DNA of 64,000 nucleotides from a virus, in IMG/VR virus record IMGVR_UViG_3300046673_000114, positions 16,484 through 80,483 of that record; one strand, 5' to 3'. Of this stretch, positions 17,796-26,026 are shown one piece after another (within the stretch, counting starts at the first letter, position 1; every line of letters begins with the position of its first letter). A program made the position numbers and the translations under genes. The notes below the pieces were generated by a model. The model had not been told where the DNA came from. It made no database searches and worked only from the letters and a program-made list of their open reading frames with translations.

Positions 17796-18665
17796 ATGAT
17801 ACAAAAAAAGTTTTGTTTAATAGGAATTGTACTAGCGGCATTAATGCTCGTGAGTGTGTGCGGCTGTTTAACGCCTCAACCTCAGAGTGTGCCTTTAGCA
17901 CCAGAAAACGTTTCGATTAAGCCAACGACCGTAACTACGCACGTAACGGCGAAAGCGTCGGTTATACCTTCGGTTACGCCATCAGTTGCACCATCGGCGA
18001 CACCATCACCAACGGCTACGCCTACACAGACTACACTTAGCATAAGCGGCCCCACGACGATGATAGAAGGCGGCGGCGGTGTATGGATTGTTTACATTAA
18101 CGGCCAGCTACCAACCGCGTCACAATCAAACCAGATAGTGTGGAATAGCGGCGGTCTGCCCGGCGGCGAAGTTACTGCGACGGGACACCCACTCGGCCCG
18201 AGCGGACCCTACGGTTCGTGGGTTATAGACGCTAACGGCGCTGCAACTACAGCTCAGGGAACGCATACGTTAGTAGCGACGTATCAAGGTGTAAGCGCGT
18301 CTTATACTATTACGCGGCTTCCTAATTCGAATACAGCGACGCCAACGGTAGGCACGGTTCAAACCGGACTAGAGGTTATAATGAGCGCTTCGGGACCGGG
18401 GGGCAATATAATCTACATAAACCAAACAGCTACCGGAACCATAACTATCAATCCCGCAAGTGCTTCAAGTGAGGGTACCCCGACAGCTACAATTGACGGG
18501 AGTGCTTACCCCGCGGTCACCATAACACCATCTAGCATAGGTTCGTGGTCTATTAGTTTTAATCCTAGTGACCTTTCAGTTGGTCAACACGAACTCGTAG
18601 TAGTGTATCCTAGTAATTCACATTACTTATCTTCGGATATGGCCGTAGTGCTTAACGTTGTATAG
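17796..18665 (+). CDS. Secreted lipoprotein-like surface protein
   Basis: 290 aa from ATG 17796, 7 bp after GAGGTGAC. Residues 1-26 are a signal peptide with a lipobox-like VCGC. A Ser/Thr/Pro-rich linker (about 45-75) precedes two beta-rich Ig-like regions. Such proteins are anchored outside the archaeal membrane. In a virus this could be a surface-modifying or superinfection-exclusion protein. No enzyme motif seen. Confidence 0.6.
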   Translation: MIQKKFCLIGIVLAALMLVSVCGCLTPQPQSVPLAPENVSIKPTTVTTHVTAKASVIPSVTPSVAPSATPSPTATPTQTTLSISGPTTMIEGGGGVWIVYINGQLPTASQSNQIVWNSGGLPGGEVTATGHPLGPSGPYGSWVIDANGAATTAQGTHTLVATYQGVSASYTITRLPNSNTATPTVGTVQTGLEVIMSASGPGGNIIYINQTATGTITINPASASSEGTPTATIDGSAYPAVTITPSSIGSWSISFNPSDLSVGQHELVVVYPSNSHYLSSDMAVVLNVV

Positions 18666-18957
18666 TATGTGAAATAGCGACACCCTAGCAGCGACCTAAA
18701 CCTCTTTTTTTTGGCTTTCTTTTGTAATACAGCGTCCGCTATAGAAGTGGGACTAATACTCTAGGGTTTTCGTGTCGAAAAGAGTGTTGTAGAAGCGTAG
18801 AAGAATGAAAGACGAGACCCTAGAAAATAACGTGGCGGAAATGGAGGTTGTGGGATGCTACAAATTTATCTCGTCTTTGTTTCTTCTAGGGATTAGCTAA
18901 GCGGCCAAACCCTATAGGTATAGACACAGTGAAACGTTATATAGATTTAGTAATGGG

Positions 18958-18971
18958 TTAACAAGTGTTAA
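18958..18971. promoter_or_regulatory. Palindrome TTAACAAGTGTTAA
   Basis: Copy of the six-member palindrome family, placed immediately before the G-string of the candidate origin. Confidence 0.5.
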
Positions 18972-19059
18972 GACGTGAAGGGGGGGAGGGTTACTTTAGG
19001 TTGTAACACTAAAAACGACACCACCCGCTAAATCTCGAAATTGTGTGAAAGAAGAGCAT

Positions 19060-19099
19060 ACTATTATTATCTTATTATTATTATTATTATTATTAAATA
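19060..19099. repeat. ATT/TTA trinucleotide tract
   Basis: About ten near-perfect ATT units in an otherwise AT-rich stretch. Likely easily melted DNA in the candidate origin. Confidence 0.8.
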
Positions 19100-19225
19100 A
19101 AAATCTTTATTAATATATATACTACAAGCTAAACTAGACCCTAGTCGTCTACCCGTAAGCTGTTAGAACTAAAACTAACCCCCACCCCCTCGCGCAGCGA
19201 ATCTTTAAATACTTGTTTCATTCAA

Positions 19226-19242
19226 AACAAAATTATATAAGC
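19226..19242 (+). promoter_or_regulatory. TATA box of cdc6
   Basis: AAAATTATATAAGC lies about 30 bp before the ATG at 19264 with no ribosome site in between, which fits a leaderless archaeal transcript. Confidence 0.5.
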
Positions 19243-19263
19243 TAAAGTATCTAACTATTCTCT

Positions 19264-20406
19264 ATGAGTTATATCCTAGACCTAGCAAAAAGTTCGTCAC
19301 CAATCATTAAAGACGAGCATATTCTAGAATCGAATTATATTCCAGATACAATCGTCGGTCGACATAAGCAGCAAGAAGAGATGTGGCCGCCACTTTCTCA
19401 TCTTATGAAAGGTCAACCAGCGCATCATTTACTCTTAATGGGGCATAACGGTTCCGGTAAAACGGTTGTCATTCGTAGCGTTCTTCGGGACCTCGAGACG
19501 GTAACCGACTTTCAGACGATATATCTCCCAAGCGTGCGCGACCCTAAGCCTAACTCGGTAATGCGTCGACTTCTAGAAGCATCAGGCGTGGCGCTCCCAC
19601 CGAAAGACGAGTCGGTAGCGAGTCTAATAAATCTTCTTGATAAGCATTTATCCACCATAGATAAGCCCATTATATTCATATTCGACGAAATAGACTTCTT
19701 TATCTCAAAGGATATGTGGACGGTTCTTAATTATATCGTGCGCGAAAGAGATATGGCGACCGTCGTAGGCACGACGAACGACCCGAGGCTTCTAAGTAAG
19801 ATACCGGATAAAAAGTTAATCTCGGCATATAGACCCTCAACCGTAACATTTCCGCCGTATAACACAGACGAACTACGAGAAATACTCGAGTCGAGAGCTG
19901 AGAAAGCGCTTTATGCGAACGTATTAGAAGCTGAGGTTATACCTCGATGTGCTGCGTTGGCGGTTAGGTTAAATAACGGTGATGCTCGTTACGCTATCTC
20001 ATTGCTTTCGAAGGCCGCCGAGATATGTCATACAAACCTTCAAAAGAAAGTTACTAGCGAAGATGTTATACAAGCGGTGCAAGAGCTAGAGAACGAAGAA
20101 TATGATAAAATAGCCTCGTTATTATCGGAGCGGCATAAGAACATTCTACGCATATTAATTATTAAAGATAACATACGACGAGCAGAACTACAGGAAGTCT
20201 ACGAAACTAATAATTCCTATGATGTTATTTCCGATGTGTGGTTCGCGAGAGAGCTAAGAACGTTAGAAGAATTTGGTCTTATAATCCGATGGTCTAAAGG
20301 TAAGGGTCGCGGACTAGGCGTTACGTGGTTTGTTTCGTTACACGAGGACATTGATAAAGAGAAACTTAAAGAAGTTTTATACCGTGATTTAGGTGGCGGG
20401 GCGTGA
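19264..20406 (+). CDS. cdc6: Orc1/Cdc6-type replication initiator
   Basis: 380 aa, close to the family's usual 400. AAA+ features: Walker A GHNGSGKT (60-67), Walker B FIFDEID (138-144), sensor-1 VGTTND (168-173), and a C-terminal winged-helix region (about 290-370, RAELQEVYE...LRTLEEFGLI). Binds origin DNA and recruits the MCM helicase in archaea; viral copies probably direct replication to the element's own origin, here the region just upstream. The stop is followed within 10 bp by TnpB element 3. Confidence 0.9.
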   Translation: MSYILDLAKSSSPIIKDEHILESNYIPDTIVGRHKQQEEMWPPLSHLMKGQPAHHLLLMGHNGSGKTVVIRSVLRDLETVTDFQTIYLPSVRDPKPNSVMRRLLEASGVALPPKDESVASLINLLDKHLSTIDKPIIFIFDEIDFFISKDMWTVLNYIVRERDMATVVGTTNDPRLLSKIPDKKLISAYRPSTVTFPPYNTDELREILESRAEKALYANVLEAEVIPRCAALAVRLNNGDARYAISLLSKAAEICHTNLQKKVTSEDVIQAVQELENEEYDKIASLLSERHKNILRILIIKDNIRRAELQEVYETNNSYDVISDVWFARELRTLEEFGLIIRWSKGKGRGLGVTWFVSLHEDIDKEKLKEVLYRDLGGGA

Positions 20407-20407
20407 C

Positions 20408-21616
20408 TTCTCCCCCAGCTAAAGCAGGGGGCTTCTATCGATTGAACGAACAGAGGCAAGCCCACCTCTGAGTATGTTGATTGCAGCGTTCTCATCGCGG
20501 TCAGCGACATAGCCGCAGTCACACGAATGTATGCGGTCTTTCAGTTCCTTCTTGACTATTTGACCACACCTGCTACATTCCTGAGTAGTATTCTTAGGAT
20601 TCACCAGCACCACTATTGAACCAGCTTCCTCCGCTTTGTTCTGTGTTGCGTTAATGAATTGAGTCCACGCAGCGTCGCCTATCGATTTGGCGAGGTAGTG
20701 ATTCTGCTGCATACCTTTGACGTTCAAATCTTCAAAGGCGATTATGCCGAATCTGTTAACGATTGCACGGCTCAGTTGATGCGCGAAGTCGTTTCGTCTG
20801 TTAGCTATCCGTTCGTGGATTCTTGACACCACCTTTCGGGCTTTCTTCCTTTGTGGTGCGCCTTTCGCTTGAGCTGAGAGTTTACGCTGCGCTTTCGCTA
20901 ACGCTTTTTCATCGTGCCTAAAGAATCGTGGGTTCTCGACTTTCTCACCATTAGACAGCGTGGCAAACGACGTTAGTCCTACGTCTACCCCAACAACAGC
21001 CCCGTCTTTGAATGTTTGGGTCTTAGGTTCGTATTCTGTGGTGAAACAAGCAAACCACTTCCCCATAGAACGCTTGTTTATGTTCAGCCGTTTTATCACA
21101 CCTTCAATCGGGCGATGCAACACTATCTTGACGTTTCCTATCTTTGACAGCATTAAATCATCTGCTTTAAGAGCGAATCCCATTTGTGGGTAGGTGAATG
21201 AATCATAGCGCCCTTTGCCTTTGAACCTCGGATAACCTGCTTCTTTCTCTCCTGCTTTGACACGTCTAAAGAACGCTTTGAAGGCTAAGTCCACACGTTG
21301 AGAGACTTCTTGTAGCACTTGCGAATGAACGCTTGTCAGCTCCGGTCTATCACGCTTCCATATTGGTATCAACTTGTTCGTGTCATATCTGCCAAGTGTC
21401 ACACCCTTTGACTCATATGCGGTCTTTCGCGTGGCTAATACCTCATTATATACCCATCGGCACAACTCTAAGGTTTGATTCATCTTAGTTTCCTGTGCCT
21501 TTGTCGGATAGAGCCGATAGCGATAGACCTTATGCATTGTTTATCTATTGGCATTATTAGCATAAGAATGTTAGGGTTAGGAACGCTCTGTATCCCCACC
21601 TTAAAAGGTTGGGGTT
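20408..21616 (-). mobile_element. IS200/IS605-type TnpB-only element 3
   Basis: tnpB between a hairpin at 20412-20431 (CCCCC/GGGGG around AGCTAAAGCA) and one at 21594-21614 (CCCCACC/GGTTGGGG). No tnpA. Inserted just behind the cdc6 stop without breaking it. Ends approximate. Confidence 0.7.
20419..21537 (-). CDS. tnpB: TnpB RNA-guided nuclease
   Basis: 372 aa. GVDVGLTSFA, IAFEDLNVKGM and ADRDENAAINIL supply the RuvC residues, with zinc finger CSRCGQ...CDCGY. Closely related to the TnpB at 62888 (same YRLYPT start and LELCRWVYNE), a different lineage from elements 1 and 2. Confidence 0.9.
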   Translation of the reverse strand: MHKVYRYRLYPTKAQETKMNQTLELCRWVYNEVLATRKTAYESKGVTLGRYDTNKLIPIWKRDRPELTSVHSQVLQEVSQRVDLAFKAFFRRVKAGEKEAGYPRFKGKGRYDSFTYPQMGFALKADDLMLSKIGNVKIVLHRPIEGVIKRLNINKRSMGKWFACFTTEYEPKTQTFKDGAVVGVDVGLTSFATLSNGEKVENPRFFRHDEKALAKAQRKLSAQAKGAPQRKKARKVVSRIHERIANRRNDFAHQLSRAIVNRFGIIAFEDLNVKGMQQNHYLAKSIGDAAWTQFINATQNKAEEAGSIVVLVNPKNTTQECSRCGQIVKKELKDRIHSCDCGYVADRDENAAINILRGGLASVRSIDRSPLL

Positions 21617-21718
21617 TTATCGCTGCTCACTCATAAAGAAAGCATCATAGCAAAATACGGCCAAATAGGCGACGACGAGCAGGTACACATAGTTCAGTTT
21701 AGAAGAGAGTAAAAACTA

Positions 21719-21732
21719 TTAACAAGTGTTAA
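21719..21732. promoter_or_regulatory. Palindrome TTAACAAGTGTTAA
   Basis: Copy of the palindrome family, 6 bp before a predicted structured RNA. Confidence 0.5.
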
Positions 21733-21737
21733 CCTAT

Positions 21738-21802
21738 CTAAAGTGAGGGATTTCGTTCCTAGGCTCAACGAGACGGGAATGGATTCCCGTTTTTCACTTT
21801 AG
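21738..21802 (+). ncRNA. Predicted structured RNA / leader element
   Basis: A 9-bp outer stem CTAAAGTGA/TCACTTTAG encloses an inner hairpin ACGGGAA/TTCCCGT followed by a T-run (21789-21794). The 3' arm of the outer stem joins directly to the AGGAGG ribosome site of the next gene, so folding could control that gene's translation or termination. No known riboswitch or ribozyme core was recognised. Confidence 0.5.
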
Positions 21803-21814
21803 GAGGAAGACACC

Positions 21815-22072
21815 ATTCGAAAAAGAACTAAAGTTTTAATAATCGGCGTTCTCGTGCTACTTCTCATACTTGGCGTTTATCTGGTGATTAGTCCGCCGTC
21901 GGTTACCCCTACACCAACACCGTCACCAACGCCATTAGTCACACCAACGCCGACACCCACCCCGACACCATCACCAAGCCCGACACCGACACCGAACCCG
22001 CCAGCGCCAGCACCAAAACCTACACCCACTCCAACGCCAACGTGTCGACCGTGTTACGTGACTTATGGATAA
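21815..22072 (+). CDS. Membrane-anchored Pro/Thr-rich protein, possible AUU start
   Basis: 85 aa if translation begins at ATT 21815, 8 bp after a perfect AGGAGG; the next normal start is GTG 21854, which lies inside the membrane helix. The product reads basic IRKRTK, one hydrophobic helix, then TPTPTP repeats to a CRPCYV end. Looks like a surface stalk or lytic spacer protein. The non-AUG start is inferred. Confidence 0.5.
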   Translation: MRKRTKVLIIGVLVLLLILGVYLVISPPSVTPTPTPSPTPLVTPTPTPTPTPSPSPTPTPNPPAPAPKPTPTPTPTCRPCYVTYG

Positions 22073-22178
22073 GTGCGATAGCTGCGCGAACTATCTTCAT
22101 TGCGACATAAAACCTAGAGAGAACTGCGACGCGTATCGATACAGCGAGCTTCGTGATACGGCGCGGTGGGTCTGCTAA
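22065..22178 (+). CDS. Cys-rich small protein (37 aa)
   Basis: Overlaps the previous stop by 8 bp. [11 protein letters not shown]...NCDAY fits the small zinc-protein pattern common in the window. Confidence 0.5.
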   Translation: MDKCDSCANYLHCDIKPRENCDAYRYSELRDTARWVC

Positions 22179-22320
22179 ACTTCTAAGCTAGAAAAAGCAC
22201 CTACCGCTTTTATTCTTCTTTTTCTCTTAACTATCATAATATCAAAATAGCATTAGCTATTTATACAGGGGCGGCCTTTAGTAATTTGTGTGAAGTGTAA
22301 GCTTCACGAGGTGACTAACA

Positions 22321-22608
22321 ATGCCTACAACCGAAGAAAACTGGGAATTCCTCGAGAACCTCGTTCTTAAGGAAATCGACCGTGAAAACGAAAAACTCGC
22401 GTACTGGGTAGAAGTGCTCGCAGAATATGGCGCAGACCTTCATAAGATTAGCGAGGAAGAACTAACTTCCGTTCCCGCGCACGTCGAGGTCAACGAAAAG
22501 CTCATCGGTACTCTTACGGGTATAAAGACCGCAGTAGCCGCCGCTGAGAAGTCGAACAACGCGCTTCTTATCGCGAAGCACCAGCTTCTCGAGCTTTACA
22601 ACGCGTAA
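22321..22608 (+). CDS. Hypothetical helical protein (95 aa)
   Basis: ATG behind CACGAGGTGACTAACA, the strong leader also used at 12210 and 17796, suggesting high early expression. Acidic, helix-rich, coiled-coil-like centre. Not recognised. Confidence 0.6.
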   Translation: MPTTEENWEFLENLVLKEIDRENEKLAYWVEVLAEYGADLHKISEEELTSVPAHVEVNEKLIGTLTGIKTAVAAAEKSNNALLIAKHQLLELYNA

Positions 22609-22653
22609 CAGCAGACGAGATGGTTAAGAGGCTTATACGAACGTGGAGGTCGG

Positions 22654-23094
22654 TCACCTCATAACTTCGCGAATTAAATCCTCTTTCGTATCGTTCTCTT
22701 TTTCTTTTTCTATAACCCTAACTACATTAAGTAGGTCATAGAAAATAATACGTCGAAGGTGAATCTCTTCGTATAAAAAAGTTTTAAGGTCTTCATCGCG
22801 CACGTTGCTCGCGAGATGTTCAGCGTCTTGGATAAGTCCTAGGATATGTTCTACTTGCGCTAAGTGCGACTCGTGAGGCACATACTCCTGCGGGTCGTAC
22901 CTCGCAGGGAAGTACACCTGCCAAACGCCACCAAACTCTGAATCGATTCGTCGAAACTTAGTTATACAACGCGCGTGGCAGGTTCTATCTCTAGAATCTA
23001 GAATTATACTCTCGTCAAAGCCAGCTCTATCGGTTATTCTATGCGCCGTGCTTTCACGAATCTTAGGTTTTTCTTTCTGTGTCATAACCTGCAC
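22654..23094 (-). CDS. Hypothetical protein (146 aa)
   Basis: Leftward gene with long helices in the C-terminal half (LGLIQDAEHLASNV, EEIHLRRIIFY) and a central HARC. No family recognised. Its 3' end meets the rightward gene at 22608 across a GAGGT/ACCTC inverted repeat that may terminate both. Confidence 0.55.
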   Translation of the reverse strand: MQVMTQKEKPKIRESTAHRITDRAGFDESIILDSRDRTCHARCITKFRRIDSEFGGVWQVYFPARYDPQEYVPHESHLAQVEHILGLIQDAEHLASNVRDEDLKTFLYEEIHLRRIIFYDLLNVVRVIEKEKENDTKEDLIREVMR

Positions 23095-23129
23095 TCGATT
23101 TCATAAATGTGCGCGATTCATTATAAAGT

Positions 23130-23714
23130 CTACGGTTCACTTGTAGCCGCATCATCTTTATCGTGGGGACAAAAACCGTAGTGGCCTATTGAGGTGTTAC
23201 AGTTATGACATAAAACACGATAGCCACTCGGAAAGTTATTCTTCTTTAGCCACCTAAAGATTCCGTTTCCGCGGTAGCCTAGCTCATTTAGTTTAGCTCT
23301 ATGTTTCGCACCACCGCCGTCTTTATGGTCTATCGCTAAAAATTGAATATGAGATTCGCCACAACACGCGCATCTTAGCGTACCGTTAGAATAATGAGAA
23401 AGAACCTCTTTTCTAAGTTTTTCTCTATGTTGTTGCTTTAATTCTTTATTATTTAATACGCGGCAGCTATTACAATAGTCCGTTGTATTACTTCTTATGC
23501 TTCTTGGTCTAAACTCTACTCCACATCGCTTACATAGCTTTTGCGGTGGTTGGATTAAGTATGTATAACACTCGTCGCAATAATAAAGCGTGAAATGTGG
23601 CACAGCATTACCGTGTCTGGTAGTGGTAAAGATTGTACCACAACGTTTACATGGCTTAGGTTCTGTCCCTATGCGTCGCGATTGATTGTACTCAGCTACC
23701 TTACCTCGTTGCAT
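23130..23714 (-). CDS. HNH endonuclease with zinc knuckles
   Basis: 194 aa. CKRCGTIF and CKRCGVEF knuckles, then CACCGESHIQFLAIDHKDGGGAKHR and VLCHNCNTS. Member of the window's dominant HNH family, the only leftward one. Lies 35 bp upstream of, and co-directional with, the 146-aa gene. Confidence 0.8.
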   Translation of the reverse strand: MQRGKVAEYNQSRRIGTEPKPCKRCGTIFTTTRHGNAVPHFTLYYCDECYTYLIQPPQKLCKRCGVEFRPRSIRSNTTDYCNSCRVLNNKELKQQHREKLRKEVLSHYSNGTLRCACCGESHIQFLAIDHKDGGGAKHRAKLNELGYRGNGIFRWLKKNNFPSGYRVLCHNCNTSIGHYGFCPHDKDDAATSEP

Positions 23715-23864
23715 TATAGAGATGTATGATATACTAGCTTATAGATATTACGCGCTATCGAAATTAACCATATGTTAATTATACACGATAAATCTCACTC
23801 TCATAAAAACACTTAAATACGATATAGGCGCTCTATGTATTGAAAACTCTAAAGGAGGTAGTAT

Positions 23865-23966
23865 ATCAGGAAACGTGCAAAAGTTCGGTGCAATAGAGAA
23901 ATTCGGAGACGTGCGTCTTTAAACATTCATCTCCAAAAGATAGAGCTTTCGACACACGTCTTTTAA
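23865..23966 (+). CDS. Possible basic peptide with AUC start (33 aa)
   Basis: AAAGGAGGT (23851-23859) is followed 5 bp later by an ATC-started frame beginning IRKRAKV, strikingly like the IRKRTKV start of the gene at 21815. No AUG/GUG/UUG start fits this ribosome site. Speculative; could equally be a relic. Confidence 0.25.
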   Translation: MRKRAKVRCNREIRRRASLNIHLQKIELSTHVF

Positions 23967-23994
23967 ATTTATCGACTTTGTCACCTCAGCGCCT

Positions 23995-24037
23995 AGGGTG
24001 CGACTCTGTAACCTCACCTCCCGCAGTGTCGCGCCCT
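23995..24037. ncRNA. Hairpin with anti-Shine-Dalgarno-like loop
   Basis: AGGGTGCGAC (23995-24004) pairs with GTCGCGCCCT (24028-24037), ten pairs with one G-U. The loop contains CCTCACCTCCC, which resembles the 16S rRNA 3' tail. It lies about 50 bp upstream of the gene at 24087. Confidence 0.4.
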
Positions 24038-24086
24038 CGTATCTCAAAGAGTTTTTATCGAAACATAAAAAAAGGAAAACAATATA

Positions 24087-24593
24087 ATGCCTAAATTCTA
24101 TACCGCAGAGGAAGTTAGCGAAATGAACAGCGCAGAAACTTCCGAAGACCAATCAGACAACGACGCCCCGTCGAACGGAAGCTATGAATCTTCCTTCGAG
24201 CATCAGTCTTTTAAGCTGCAACGCCCGAAGAGAGTAGCTAAGATTCCCGTAGGCGAATACGAAGCAACGATTTCTAAGATAAAACAAACTCGAGAGCCGA
24301 GTTATGAAGACCGCGAGATTCTTGTTGATAGAGTTGCGGTTCTACTCGAGTTAGACTATAAGTCGCTCGTAACGGGAAAAGAAGAACATGGCTTCGTTCA
24401 AAAGAGAATGAATCTAAGCTTCCACGAGAAAGCTAAACTTTCCGAGTTTCTACGAGCCGCCACTGGCGACCTGCCGGATGAGGTCGATAGCGACGCACTC
24501 ATAGGAAAGAAGGTTAAAATAACTATTCTACATAACGAGTCAAAAGCAGGAGATACGTACGATAACGTAGCTAAGTTTTCGAAGGTGAAGTAA
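24087..24593 (+). CDS. Putative ssDNA-binding/replication accessory protein (DUF669-like)
   Basis: 168 aa with a disordered, acidic N-terminus (1-45) and a beta-rich body starting IPVGEYEATISKI, then VLLELDY and a terminal GKKVKITILH. The opening is typical of DUF669-type phage proteins near replication genes. The family assignment is tentative. Confidence 0.4.
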   Translation: MPKFYTAEEVSEMNSAETSEDQSDNDAPSNGSYESSFEHQSFKLQRPKRVAKIPVGEYEATISKIKQTREPSYEDREILVDRVAVLLELDYKSLVTGKEEHGFVQKRMNLSFHEKAKLSEFLRAATGDLPDEVDSDALIGKKVKITILHNESKAGDTYDNVAKFSKVK

Positions 24594-24862
24594 TGTCTCA
24601 GCTCAAATACGACGATGTAATGGGTAAAGAGGCACAAGATAAGCTAACCGGGCTTAAAGGGATTATTGTAGCCGTAGGGGAATACTATAACGGCTGCGTT
24701 CAGTACCTCGTTAAACCGGCAGAGATAAAGGACGGTAAACGCATCGAGGGCGAATGGATTGATAGAGAATTCTTAGAAATTCTCGGTCAGAAGCTCACAC
24801 GCGAGAACGTTAAACCGGCCGGTGGTCCTAGTTCTAGTGACCCGCCGTTGGGTGTTATTTAA
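24593..24862 (+). CDS. Small SH3/KOW-like phage protein
   Basis: 89 aa overlapping the previous gene by one base. DKLTGLKGIIVAVGEYYNGCVQYLV followed by DGKRIEGEWID matches a widespread small phage protein of beta-barrel type, unknown role. Directly after its stop begins an IS605 left end. Confidence 0.5.
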   Translation: MSQLKYDDVMGKEAQDKLTGLKGIIVAVGEYYNGCVQYLVKPAEIKDGKRIEGEWIDREFLEILGQKLTRENVKPAGGPSSSDPPLGVI

Positions 24863-25046
24863 CGTTTCAGGCGGGAAGTCTCCTTCCGAAAGGTGGGAGA
24901 TGAGAGCCGCTCTTATCCAACACAAACCTTTATAGTTATAGAAAACAATGAGGAACTATGAAATATCAACTAAGCAAAGGCGCTCATTCCGTCTACGCAC
25001 TCCAATACCACTTCGTTCAGTGTGTCAAATATAGGCGCGATGCTTT
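24861..25046 (+). mobile_element. IS605 left-end remnant
   Basis: From AACGTTTCAGG (24861) the sequence follows the IS605 at 62391 through the left-end hairpin and the first 30 codons of tnpA, then breaks off near 25046. The hairpin differs by compensating changes (TCTCC/GGAGA against TCTAC/GTAGA). Confidence 0.75.
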
Positions 25047-25146
25047 GGTTGAGCCATGGCTCAGTGAGAACGATTATCCTGTCTTGAAAAAAGTAGACGG
25101 CGTTCTTAACTGGGAATGGGTTATGTGGCAACTTAGGCAATTATGA
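24958..25146 (+). pseudogene. TnpA fragment fused to a foreign C-terminus
   Basis: 62-aa ORF. Residues 1-30 equal the start of the TnpA at 62487 except for one residue, but the HUH motif and tyrosine are missing. The remaining 32 residues (WLSENDYPVLKKV onward) are unrelated and look like the end of another viral gene. The stop overlaps the methyltransferase ATG (ATGA). Chimera from a deletion; probably not a transposase. Confidence 0.7.
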
Positions 25147-25832
25147 TAGACACAATAATCTGCGGCGACTGCCTTGAGGTTTTAGAAGAGATGCCTGATA
25201 ACTATGTGGATGCAATTATAACTGACCCCCCTTACTCAAGCGGTGCGCGACGTGACGCAAACGCGAATCTGCGACAGGCGCGTCGTCGAGGGGAAGATAA
25301 GCGCGCGTTCAGCAATGATACACTCACAAGCAAAACGTTCGCGTGGTTTATGCGGGCGTGCGGCTTACAATGGGCGCGCGTCTTAAAACCAGACGGCCAT
25401 TTATTAATATTTATTGACTGGTATCACGGATATAATATAGCAAACGCATTAGAAACGGCTGGGCTGAAACAGGTTAATTTAGTTGTATGGGACAAGCAGT
25501 ACTTTGGTATGGGGCATTACTTCCGCAATCAGCATGAACTAATATTACATTTTTTAAACTACGAACGTCCAAAACCGTTTGCGCAGAACGTAGGAAACGT
25601 TATCTCAATAAAACCAATCCGTAACGGAATACACCCAACGGAAAAACCAGTTGAGTTGATAGAACGTATGTTACCCGTGGTAACTAATGAATACGACACC
25701 GTTCTCGACCCCTTTGCGGGCAGCGGCACAATCGCAGTCGCATGCCGTCGCAGCAACCGCCACTATATCTGCATCGAAAAAGAACCAGAATACTGCGCGA
25801 TTGCTGAGAAACGAATCGCGGAGATGTTGTGA
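25143..25832 (+). CDS. DNA methyltransferase (N4-cytosine/N6-adenine type)
   Basis: 229 aa. Motif IV DPPY at 28-31 precedes motif I DPFAGSGT near 193, the beta-class order, with HPTEKP before it. A short linker of Arg/Gln-rich sequence follows DPPY. No restriction partner adjoins, so it is a solitary viral methylase that could protect DNA from host restriction. Target sequence cannot be read from the protein. GATC is missing from this DNA, so that site would not need protection. Confidence 0.85.
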   Translation: MIDTIICGDCLEVLEEMPDNYVDAIITDPPYSSGARRDANANLRQARRRGEDKRAFSNDTLTSKTFAWFMRACGLQWARVLKPDGHLLIFIDWYHGYNIANALETAGLKQVNLVVWDKQYFGMGHYFRNQHELILHFLNYERPKPFAQNVGNVISIKPIRNGIHPTEKPVELIERMLPVVTNEYDTVLDPFAGSGTIAVACRRSNRHYICIEKEPEYCAIAEKRIAEML

Positions 25833-25924
25833 ACGCGCGATAAAATCGGAATGGAGCGTATTCCAGAATATAAAGAACTAATGATAGAAACAAATAAAAG
25901 AACGAACGTGTTAAAGCATTAGCT

Positions 25925-26012
25925 GTTATCGGTGGGTTCTCCGTCGCTGGTCAGCTCACCAATAACGTCGACCGCCGACTTACATTCGGTTAGTCACCTC
26001 GTAAGCGGCGGT
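25925..26012. ncRNA. Two-hairpin structured element
   Basis: Stem 1: GTTATCGGTG (25925-25934) with CACCAATAAC (25957-25966), one mismatch. Stem 2: ACCGCCGACTTAC (25971-25983) with GTAAGCGGCGGT (26001-26012), 12 pairs with a bulged A, loop carrying GTCACCTC, then ACTTTTATT. Could be a small RNA, terminator or leader of the regulator gene at 26027. On the minus strand the loop reads GAGGTGAC, the ribosome-site motif. Confidence 0.5.
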
Positions 26013-26026
26013 TAACTTTTATTCAT

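Larger units (their letters stand above)
18666..19263. other. Candidate replication origin region
   Basis: 600 bp noncoding, directly upstream of the Cdc6 gene. It contains four ACCCTAG/CTAGGGT elements (18682, 18761, 18817, 19138) and two near-matches, a TTAACAAGTGTTAA palindrome (18958-18971), an ATT-repeat AT-rich tract (19060-19130) and G-strings in opposite orientation on both sides of it (18980-18990 and complement of 19177-19189). Archaeal origins commonly lie beside orc1/cdc6 with G-string ORB elements around an AT-rich unwinding site. Origin function is inferred. Confidence 0.5.

Noticed and set aside
21738-21802. Hammerhead or other small ribozyme
   Set aside because: The stems are real but no hammerhead (CUGANGA...GAAA) or other catalytic core that I know was found.
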